Position numbers and translations under genes: made by a program. The notes under the pieces were generated by a model, which was not told the origin of the DNA, searched no databases, and saw only the letters and a program-made list of their open reading frames with translations. This document shows, piece after piece, positions 44,833-51,951 of a stretch of DNA of 64,000 nt; position 1 is the first letter of the stretch; every line of letters starts with the position of its first letter. Source of the DNA: Devosia crocina (lineage in GTDB: Bacteria; Pseudomonadota; Alphaproteobacteria; Rhizobiales; Devosiaceae); the NCBI RefSeq assembly GCF_900116545.1, contig NZ_FPCK01000004.1:310001-374000 (forward strand), written 5' to 3'.

Positions 44833-46179
44833 TCAGCCGCGCCTGACGTATCGGCCCGATCCAGCCTCTGCCACAATTATCGCCCCATCCGACGCCTGCG
44901 TGCCGCGCACCCAGGTGGCCACCGTCCGTGCAGCGAAGGTTTCCCCGTCATAGGCGCTCCAGCCGGGGCCATCCGGATTATCGGTCGACTGATACGTATA
45001 GGGTTCGGGCTTCAGCACCACGAAGTCGGCATCCATTCCCGGTGCCAGTCGCCCTTTGCGCCCCAATCCGAAGAATTTTGCCGGGCGATCGGCGAGCCAT
45101 TCGGCGCTCAACTCTGCCGCACGATCCTGGCCATAGCGGCTCGCCGCATCCGAAAAGAATACCGGCAGGAGCGCTTCGAGCCCCGGCATGCCCGCTGCGA
45201 CATCGAAGATCGACGCATTGGTCTTGCGCTCGATCGGCCAGGCGCTGTGATCGGAGGAGACGAAGGTGCAATCGCCACGCTCCAGCACCTGCCACAGCGC
45301 TTCCTTGGCGCTGCCGCGGATCGGCGGATTGACCTTGAGCAGGCCGCCCAGCCTTGGCATGTCCACGTCGGCATCGAAGTGCAGATAGTGCACGCACATT
45401 TCCGCCGTCGCCTTCTGGCCGCCATCGCGGAACCAGCGGGTGATGTCGAAGCCCTTGGGCGTCGAAATATGAACGATGTGCAGCGGCGTCGACAGGCCAT
45501 CGCCAAGCGCGAGGAATGTCGCGGTTGCCGAAAGCTCCGCCACTTCCGGCCGGCTGGGGCTGTGGTGCTCAGGACCAGTTCTCCCGTCCGCCTTGAACTC
45601 TGCAGCGAGCCTCCGCACGATCTCCTGGTCTTCATTGTGCAGGCCGAGCGGCAAGCCGCTGCCATCCAGCATCTCGATCAGCGCGCGGGTTGCCCCGCTG
45701 CCGATGCGCGGGAACCGATGCGGGTGGGCCTCGAAGGAGGAGATCTTGAAGGCGCAGACGCCGCCCGCAATCAGCGCCTCGACATCGTCCCGGTTCGGAT
45801 CGGCCGGCACGGTGCCGTAAAGAGCGACATCGCACACCGCATATTGGCCGATCGCCGCCGCTTTGTCGGCAAGCAGCTGGCCTGTGGTGATAGGGTCGGG
45901 CTCGTCATAGGGCATGTCGACGATGCTGGTCACCCCGCCGATCAACGCCGCCTTGGTGGTTGGCCCGATGCCAGGGAAGCCGATCTGGCTGCCAGCATGG
46001 GTTTGGCCATCCACGACGCCGGGCAGGATATAATCCTCACCGTAATCCACGACCGTCGTGGCCTGGGGCGATGTGCCACTGCCAAGCTCGGCAATGCGGC
46101 CGCCGTCCACGGCAATCCAGCCCCGGTGCAGAATGCCCGCAGGCGTCACGACACGACCCTTGATCAGGCATTCGAACAT
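44833..46179 (-). CDS. Allantoinase/dihydropyrimidinase-like cyclic amidohydrolase
   Basis: This protein of about 448 residues belongs to the cyclic-amide branch of amidohydrolases (allantoinase, hydantoinase, dihydroorotase). The carboxylated lysine is in VCAFKISS (Lys145), and later metal ligands are in LGLHNED, LHIVHIST and SSDHSAW. The first metal motif reads DGQTH (57-61) instead of the usual DxHxH, so the first histidine is glutamine, as in some dihydroorotases. ATG 46179 was chosen for family length. It is divergent from a NIPSNAP gene over a region with two TTGG/CCAA palindromes. It most likely opens a cyclic ureide or amide ring. Confidence 0.88.
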   Translation of the reverse strand: MFECLIKGRVVTPAGILHRGWIAVDGGRIAELGSGTSPQATTVVDYGEDYILPGVVDGQTHAGSQIGFPGIGPTTKAALIGGVTSIVDMPYDEPDPITTGQLLADKAAAIGQYAVCDVALYGTVPADPNRDDVEALIAGGVCAFKISSFEAHPHRFPRIGSGATRALIEMLDGSGLPLGLHNEDQEIVRRLAAEFKADGRTGPEHHSPSRPEVAELSATATFLALGDGLSTPLHIVHISTPKGFDITRWFRDGGQKATAEMCVHYLHFDADVDMPRLGGLLKVNPPIRGSAKEALWQVLERGDCTFVSSDHSAWPIERKTNASIFDVAAGMPGLEALLPVFFSDAASRYGQDRAAELSAEWLADRPAKFFGLGRKGRLAPGMDADFVVLKPEPYTYQSTDNPDGPGWSAYDGETFAARTVATWVRGTQASDGAIIVAEAGSGRYVRRG

Positions 46180-46212
46180 CTCGGGCAAACCCCTGCGAAC
46201 GTTTGGCGTGCA

Positions 46213-46236
46213 ATTGGAATCCAATTGGTGTACCAA
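46213..46236. promoter_or_regulatory. Two adjacent palindromes in the allantoinase-like / NIPSNAP promoter region
   Basis: ATTGGAATCCAAT (46213-46225) and TTGGTGTACCAA (46225-46236) overlap by one base, with centres about one helical turn apart. Both fit the TGGTATACCA family of sites seen elsewhere in the island. Their position 34-60 bases from the two divergent starts suits a repressor. Confidence 0.6.
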
Positions 46237-46289
46237 ATAGGCGCACTTTTGGAAAGCCTCTGCTGCAACGCCTCATCTCAGGACCGACA

Positions 46290-46910
46290 ATGCTCTACGA
46301 CCTTACCATCCTGTCGCTGCTGCCCAATACCTTGGGCGCCGTGATGCCGATCCTTCCCAAGACCTACGAAAACTTTTCCTCGACCGGCCGCCCGCTGGGT
46401 GCCTTCGCTTGCGAATTCGGCCAGCTCAACCGCTTTGCCTTCCTGACCGCCTATGACAGCGTCGAGGCCCTTACCGAAGAGCGCGCCCGGCTGATGCGCA
46501 CCGACGATGCCTATGGCATCGCGCCCTATCTTGGCGGCGTCGTCAGCACCGCCTTCAAGCCGCTCTTTTTCATGGAAGACAAGCCGGTCACCCCCGGCGA
46601 GTATGGCCCATTCTACGAGTTCCGCACCTATACTCTGGCGCCGAACGGCCTCGATGAGACCGCCGATGCCTGGAGCAAGATCGTCGAGCGCCGCAACGCC
46701 ATGTCGCCCCTGCTGATGGTCATGGCGTCCATCGAAGAAGGGCCGCAGCGCATGGTCCATATCTGGCCCTATAACAGCATCGAAGACCGGGTGAAGGCGC
46801 GCGGGCAAGCCAGCAAGGAAGGCATCTGGCCACCCCCGGGCGGCTCGGGCAAGCTCACCGCCCTCCAATCCGAACTGTTCGTGGCGACTGGCTTCTCTGA
46901 CCTTAAGTAG
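46290..46910 (+). CDS. NIPSNAP family protein
   Basis: This 206-residue protein consists of two ferredoxin-like NIPSNAP repeats (MLYDLTILSLLPNTLGAVMP at the start and FYEFRTYTLAPNGLDETADA near residue 107). The second ends with MVHIWPYNSIEDRVKARGQA, close to the usual HLWxYxxxxxR pattern. NIPSNAP proteins often sit in bacterial catabolic operons, but their reaction is mostly undefined. ATG 46290 gives a start with no extension. It is the only plus-strand gene between the allantoinase-like and XDH-like genes, so it is probably regulated with them. Confidence 0.88.
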   Translation: MLYDLTILSLLPNTLGAVMPILPKTYENFSSTGRPLGAFACEFGQLNRFAFLTAYDSVEALTEERARLMRTDDAYGIAPYLGGVVSTAFKPLFFMEDKPVTPGEYGPFYEFRTYTLAPNGLDETADAWSKIVERRNAMSPLLMVMASIEEGPQRMVHIWPYNSIEDRVKARGQASKEGIWPPPGGSGKLTALQSELFVATGFSDLK

Positions 46911-46956
46911 GCATCGCCGCTTCTCGTTTGGATGCGATCATCCCCCAACCGTCACC

Positions 46957-47022
46957 ACCCGGCTCGTCCGGGTGGTCCATGCCTCCGCAAGATGGATTGC
47001 CCGGACAAGCCGGGCAATGACG
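46957..47022. repeat. Palindromic REP-like element (GCCCGGACAAGCCGGGCAATGA type)
   Basis: CACCCGGCTCGTCCGGGTGG and ATTGCCCGGACAAGCCGGGC followed by AATGACGG are two GC-rich hairpins close together. This sequence type is a common intergenic repeat in alphaproteobacteria. It lies between the convergent NIPSNAP and XDH-like genes and could act as a shared terminator. Confidence 0.7.
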
Positions 47023-47047
47023 GACCTTGGTATAAGGGTGATCGGAC

Positions 47048-49378
47048 CTACCCGGCGCCGGCCTTTTCCTTGAGCCGCTGCATCGCCATCAGCACACGCT
47101 CCGGCGTCGCCGGCGTATCGAGGCGCGGCGCGAAGCGATAATCGGCAACGCTCGCGACCGCCATTCCGATGGCGCCGAACACCGAATTGGCGAGCATGAT
47201 CGGCGGCTCGCCAACCGCCTTCGAGCGGTTGACGGTCGGCGCCTTGTTGATCGACCATTCGGCGATATCGACATTGAAGATGCGCGGCCGATCCGAGGCG
47301 AGCGGGATCTTGTAGGTCGATGGCGCATGGGTGCGCAGGCGCCCCGCCTTGTCCCACCACAATTCCTCAGTGGTCAGCCATCCCATGCCCTGGATGAAGC
47401 CACCCTCGATCTGGCCGAGGTCGATGTCCCGGTTCACCGAGCGCCCGACGTCCTGAAGGATATCGGTGCGCAGGACCACGTATTCGCCGGTCAGCGTATC
47501 CACCGCCACTTCCGAGCAGGAAGCGCCATAGGTGAAGTAGCCATAGGGGCTGCCCTGCCCGGCATTGCGGTCCCAATGGATATGGGGGACCTTGTGGAAG
47601 CCGGTTGCGGAAAGCGGCACGCGAGCGGCATAGGCAGCCTCGGTAAAACTGTGCCAGCTGACGATATGGCTGCCGATGCGCACCGTTTCGTTCTCGAAGC
47701 CGACCTCGTCCTCGTGCACTTTCCAGGCGTCGGCGGCGAAGGTCACGAGATCGCGCTTGATGCGCCGGGCCGCATCCACCGCCGCCGCGCCGTTGAGATC
47801 GGTGCCGGTCGAGCCGGAGGTGGGCGAGGCATTGGGCACCTTGTCGGTCGCGGCAGCCGTGGCCCGCACGCGCTTCAGCGGCAGGCCAAACTCAGCGGCG
47901 ACCAGTTGGGCCACCTTGGTGTTGAGCCCCTGCCCCATTTCCGTGCCACCGTGATTGATGTGCATGGAGCCGTCGCGATAGATCACGAGGAGCGCAGCCC
48001 CCTGGTTCATCGACTTCTTGGAATAGCCGATCCCATATTTGATCGGGCTGAGCGCAATACCGCGCTTGATGAATTCGGACTTCTGGTTCGCCTCGATGAT
48101 CTCGGCGCGCCGTTCCTGATAGGCGCTGCTCGCCTCGAGTTCGGCAACGATGCGCGCCATGATGTTATCGGTGACGGGCTGGCCGAAATGGGTCGTGTTG
48201 CGCTTTTCATCGTCATAGAAATTGCGCTTGGCGATTTCGAGCGGATCCTCGCCCAAAGCATAAGCGATTTCCTCGATCACGCGCTCGGCGGCGATGATCG
48301 CCTGCGGCCCGCCATAGCCGCGGAAGGCGGTATTGCTCACCGTATGGGTGCGGTGCAGCGTCGATTGAACATGCGCCGAAGGGTAAAAATAGGCATTGTC
48401 GGCATGCATCACTGCGCGATCCGCCACCCCGCGGGACAGGTCGAGCGAATGTCCGCAGCGCGCATGGAGCCCCATGCGCACGCCCTCGATCACCCCGGCA
48501 TCGTCGAAACCGACCGCATAGTCGATCTCGAACTCGTGCCGCTTGCCGGTGATGACCATGTCGTCATCGCGATCCGGCCGACATTTGACCGCCCGCCTGA
48601 ACTTGCGCGCCGCCAGAGCCGCCACAGCGCCGAACAGCGTTCCCTGGGTTTCCTTGCCACCAAAGGCCCCACCCATGCGCCGCACATGAACGCGCACGCC
48701 ATTGGATTCGAGGCCCAGGATACGGGCGACCACTTCCTGCACATCGCCGGGATGCTGCGTTGCCGAATAGACCAGCACCTCGCCGTCTTCCCCGGGCAAA
48801 GCCAGCGAGACCTGGCCTTCGAGGTAGAAGTGCTCCTGCCCACCGATGCTGATGCGCCCTTCGATCACCTGTCCGGCAGCCGCCAGCGCCGCATCGATAT
48901 CGCCTCGCCTGACCGTCAGGCCCGCGCCCACGGTCGCGCCACCGCCAGCGATCGCCTCGGCCACCGTGAGGTGCGGCGCTTCCGGCGCGTAATCGACCAC
49001 GGCGAGCCGTGCAGCCCGCCGCGCCGCCTCGCGGCTCGTCGCCACCACTGCAAAGATGGGCTGGCCGTGGTAATTGGCGCGACCGTCGCAGAACAGCGTA
49101 TCGTCATTGGTGCCGGCCGGGCTGATGTCGTTGATGCCGACAATGTCGGCGGCGGTCAGCACCCCCACCACGCCCGGCGCGGTTTTCACACGATCAAGGT
49201 TGACCGAGCGGATCAGGGCATTGGCTTCGCTCGACAGCCCCAGATAGGCGTGCAACGTGTTCTGCGGCTCGATGATGTCGTCGATATATTCGGCCGTTCC
49301 CGCCACATGCTTGTGCGCCGATTCATGGGGCACAACCTGGTCGAGGGCGGCAAGCCCGGTGCGCAGCAGATCATCCAT
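47048..49378 (-). CDS. xdhB: Xanthine-dehydrogenase-like molybdopterin-binding large subunit
   Basis: This protein of about 776 residues has the length and motifs of XdhB. HVAGTAEYIDDI opens the first domain and GGAFGGKETQ binds the molybdenum cofactor. TAFRGYGGPQ carries the arginine, and VGEPPIM the active-site glutamate, of purine-oxidising members. It accepts substrate at the molybdenum centre and passes electrons to the XdhA-type subunit. ATG 49378 overlaps the end of the small-subunit gene by eight bases. No xdhC chaperone gene is in the window, so cofactor insertion would need one elsewhere. The intact Arg/Glu pair supports a purine-like substrate. Confidence 0.93.
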   Translation of the reverse strand: MDDLLRTGLAALDQVVPHESAHKHVAGTAEYIDDIIEPQNTLHAYLGLSSEANALIRSVNLDRVKTAPGVVGVLTAADIVGINDISPAGTNDDTLFCDGRANYHGQPIFAVVATSREAARRAARLAVVDYAPEAPHLTVAEAIAGGGATVGAGLTVRRGDIDAALAAAGQVIEGRISIGGQEHFYLEGQVSLALPGEDGEVLVYSATQHPGDVQEVVARILGLESNGVRVHVRRMGGAFGGKETQGTLFGAVAALAARKFRRAVKCRPDRDDDMVITGKRHEFEIDYAVGFDDAGVIEGVRMGLHARCGHSLDLSRGVADRAVMHADNAYFYPSAHVQSTLHRTHTVSNTAFRGYGGPQAIIAAERVIEEIAYALGEDPLEIAKRNFYDDEKRNTTHFGQPVTDNIMARIVAELEASSAYQERRAEIIEANQKSEFIKRGIALSPIKYGIGYSKKSMNQGAALLVIYRDGSMHINHGGTEMGQGLNTKVAQLVAAEFGLPLKRVRATAAATDKVPNASPTSGSTGTDLNGAAAVDAARRIKRDLVTFAADAWKVHEDEVGFENETVRIGSHIVSWHSFTEAAYAARVPLSATGFHKVPHIHWDRNAGQGSPYGYFTYGASCSEVAVDTLTGEYVVLRTDILQDVGRSVNRDIDLGQIEGGFIQGMGWLTTEELWWDKAGRLRTHAPSTYKIPLASDRPRIFNVDIAEWSINKAPTVNRSKAVGEPPIMLANSVFGAIGMAVASVADYRFAPRLDTPATPERVLMAMQRLKEKAGAG

Positions 49379-50849
49379 GCAGCAGCTCCCGCACCTGCAC
49401 AGGCGCGATGCCGGTGGTCTCGCGCCAGAACCGTAGCAAAAGATTTTGCGCCACCAGCAGCCGATAATCCGCACTGGCGCGCCAGTCGCTGAGAGGGGTG
49501 AAATCATGGGCATAAAGGGGCAGAACGCTCTCGATCGTCTCGCGCGTCCATTCGCGGCCCAGCAAGGCGCCTTCGACTGCGCGGGCGCGCTTGGGCGTCG
49601 CCGCCATGCCGCCATAGGCGATAGTGATCTCCGAGATCAGATCGCTATCGAGCCGCAGGCGAAAGGCGCCGAGAACGGATGAAATATCCTCGTCAAACCG
49701 CTTGCTGACCTTGTACGCCGCGATGCGATCCTCCGGGCCGGGCAATGGCACGGTGATGGTTTCGATGAATTCGCCCGGCTGGCGGTCCTGCCGTCCATAG
49801 GCGATGAAGAAGTCCTCCAGCGGCACGCTGCGCCGCTCGTTGCCGCGCCGCAAATTGACTTGGCTGCCCAGGACGATCAGCGGCGGCGGCGTGTCGCCGA
49901 TCGGCGAGCCATTGGCGATATTGCCGCCGATGGTGCCCGCATTGCGCACCTGGCGGCCACCGATCCTCGACCACAATCCCGCCAGTTGCGGCAGATGCTG
50001 CGCGATCGCCTCTTCGGCCTCGGCAAAGGTGGTGACAGCACCGATCGTCAGCGTCCCCTCTGCGGCGCTAATGCCGGTCAAATCCTCGATTCGCTGCAGG
50101 TGCACCATGACCGGTAGCTGCTGGAGAAACTTGTTGATCCAGAGCCCGACATCGGTCGCCCCGGCAACGATGGTGGCGCCGGGTTGCTCCATCAGCACCG
50201 CCGCCAGGTCGTCGCTGCTGGCCGGCAGGATAGCGCGATCGTCGCCCGAGCGCAGCACCAGGCGCGCGCCATCGCGCAGCGCGAGCAGCCGCTCCTTCAT
50301 CTTCGCGCGTCCAGTATTGAGTCGATCCGACCGCGGCTCGTTATGGTCGCTGGCGTACTGCGCCGCCCGCACGATGGTGTCGTAGCCAGTGCAACGGCAG
50401 AGATTGCCCTGCAGCGTCTTTTCGACTTCCGCCACGGTCGGCCGCCGGTTGTCCAACCAGTCTGCATAAAGCGACATCACCATGCCCGGTGTGCAGAACC
50501 CGCATTGGCTGGCATGGCAATCGACCAGGCTCTGCTGCACCGGATTGAGTACACCGTCGCGCGCCAGATCTTCGATGGTCACAAGATGCGTGCCATCGAG
50601 CGTCGAGAGCAAGCGGATACAGGCGTTGACCGCTTCGTAGACCAGGGCGCCGCCTCGATCAATCCGACCGACCAGCACCGTACAGGCTCCACAATCGCCT
50701 TCGGCGCAGCCTTCCTTGGTTCCGCGCAGATGCTGCTCGAGCCGCAGCCAGTCCAGAACATTGCGATAGGGCTCTACTCGATCGAGTTCGATGAACTCGT
50801 CGTTTAAATAAAACCGCAGAGTCGATCTATGTTTCACGCGCATCGCCAT
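49371..50849 (-). CDS. xdhA: Xanthine-dehydrogenase-like FeS/FAD subunit
   Basis: This protein of about 492 residues has, in order, a plant-type 2Fe-2S domain (GCAEGDCGACTVLVG), a helical 2Fe-2S domain (CHASQCGFCTPGMVMS then CRCTGYDTIV) and an FAD domain (VAGATDVGLWINK and TIGGNIANGSPIGDTPPPL). This is the fused XdhA layout that transfers electrons to NAD. I chose ATG 50849 (MAMRVKHRS), with ATG 50843 as the alternative. It is the first gene of the pair, directly downstream of a TGGTCGACCA palindrome. Confidence 0.93.
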   Translation of the reverse strand: MAMRVKHRSTLRFYLNDEFIELDRVEPYRNVLDWLRLEQHLRGTKEGCAEGDCGACTVLVGRIDRGGALVYEAVNACIRLLSTLDGTHLVTIEDLARDGVLNPVQQSLVDCHASQCGFCTPGMVMSLYADWLDNRRPTVAEVEKTLQGNLCRCTGYDTIVRAAQYASDHNEPRSDRLNTGRAKMKERLLALRDGARLVLRSGDDRAILPASSDDLAAVLMEQPGATIVAGATDVGLWINKFLQQLPVMVHLQRIEDLTGISAAEGTLTIGAVTTFAEAEEAIAQHLPQLAGLWSRIGGRQVRNAGTIGGNIANGSPIGDTPPPLIVLGSQVNLRRGNERRSVPLEDFFIAYGRQDRQPGEFIETITVPLPGPEDRIAAYKVSKRFDEDISSVLGAFRLRLDSDLISEITIAYGGMAATPKRARAVEGALLGREWTRETIESVLPLYAHDFTPLSDWRASADYRLLVAQNLLLRFWRETTGIAPVQVRELLHG

Positions 50850-50853
50850 CCCA

Positions 50854-50876
50854 ATGGTATCCTTATGGTCGACCAA
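50854..50876. promoter_or_regulatory. TGGTCGACCA palindrome and half site upstream of xdhA-like gene
   Basis: TGGTCGACCA (50866-50875) is a perfect ten-base palindrome, and AATGGTATCC just before it resembles the left half of TGGTATACCA. They lie within 30 bases of the xdhA-like start codon, where a repressor would block transcription. The remaining part of the 270-base gap up to the integrase contains nothing that I recognise except a CCTTTGGCC/GGCCGAAGG hairpin just before 51120. Confidence 0.5.
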
Positions 50877-51119
50877 AAGTTTGCTTAGCGCAATACCGTT
50901 AGAGAAGCGGTGTCGCATTTCTCATCGCAAGCTGGTCGGCCAATGGGTCACGGACGACTAGCGATGATTTACAGACGGGGGGCCTCTGGCAGCGGAATTG
51001 GGATCGAATGCCGCTGGTCTGGTATTTCGCCCCTACCCTGCCCTTGCGCTTGAAGCTCCTCGTCTAAGCCCTGCCGTGATTGTTATTCCTTTGGCCGTTT
51101 TGGCCGAAGGAGAAATGTA

Positions 51120-51735
51120 ATGGATATCTCGCAATATGACCCCGGTTCGATTGGAAAATCCGCCTGGAATGCCGGCAAGCAGGTCGGCGCCAAGCGCGCC
51201 TTGAAGATCAAGCAAATCTGGTCGATCCGCTTCGCTCTTGATCGAGAAGGTCGAATGAGAGACCGCGCGCTTTTCGATCTCGCAATCGACAGCAAGCTTC
51301 GAGGCTGTGATCTAGTAAAGATCAAGATCGGCACACTCGTGTCCGGAGCTGCTATTCGCTCGCGATCGAAGGTGATCCAGCAAAAGACGGACAGGCGTCC
51401 AATTCGAGATCACCGCCGATACCAGGGCTTCTCTCCTCGCTTGGCTCGAGCGCCGTGGCGGAACGATTGATGACTACGCTTTCCCCAGCCGCGTTTCAGT
51501 GGGTGGTCACTTAAGCACGAGACAATATGCCAGACTGGTCGACGAGTGGGTCACAGCGATCGGGTTGCTGGCAGCGGAGTACGGAACCCACTCGCTCCGT
51601 CGAACCAAGGCAACGATCATTTACAAAGCCACGGGTAACCTGCGGGCCATCCAAATCCCGCTTGGTCACAGCAAGATCGAGAACACGGTCAGATACCTTG
51701 GCGTTGATGTTGACGACGCACTCTCCTTGTCGTAG
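51120..51735 (+). pseudogene. Frameshifted tyrosine recombinase (phage-type integrase)
   Basis: The first frame runs from ATG 51120 (GGAG nine bases upstream) through RALKIKQIWSIRFALDREGR to QQKTDRR. At about 51396 the correct reading moves to another frame (VQFEITADTRASLLAWLERR then GGTIDDYAFPSRV). It then continues through GTHSLRRTKA and LGHSKIENTVRYLGVD to the stop at 51735. The HxxR, GHS and tyrosine elements of the active site are all in the second frame. A loss of two bases, or gain of one, in a CCN codon explains the break. The intact protein would be about 200 residues. It marks a past insertion at the edge of the island. Confidence 0.85.
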
Positions 51736-51787
51736 GCGACGGAGATCTGAGCCAGCCCACTTCGCCGGCGGATACTAACGCGCACTA

Positions 51788-51855
51788 TCGGCGAAGCGCC
51801 CCATTCCTGCCATTCCAAGCTGTTGGGAAACTCCCAATAGCTGCCGTCACAAGAC
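51788..51855 (+). repeat. Dispersed GCGCCCCATTCC repeat, copy E
   Basis: This more divergent copy reads GGCGAAGCGCCCCATTCCTG, then CTCCCAATAGCTGCCGTC. It lies 50 bases after the broken integrase and before the terminator of the peptide-type ABC operon. Confidence 0.6.
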
Positions 51856-51917
51856 CGCTCCCTCAGAGCTGTTCTGTGAACTTCTTAAGCGGCCTTTCCA
51901 AAAATTCTAGGGAGTCG

Positions 51918-51946
51918 AAAAGCGGCCGGCGGAACCGGCCGCTTTT
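51918..51946 (-). terminator. Intrinsic terminator of the Dpp-type operon
   Basis: AAAAGCGGCCGG (51918-51929) and CCGGCCGCTTTT (51935-51946) form a perfect 12-base stem around a five-base loop. It lies six bases beyond the binding-protein stop. T-runs on both sides make it bidirectional. Confidence 0.85.
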
Positions 51947-51951
51947 ATGTC

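Noticed and set aside
47327..49492. A long plus-strand open frame opposite the XDH-like large subunit
   Set aside because: It is antisense to an intact molybdoenzyme gene with conserved motifs and has no motif of its own.
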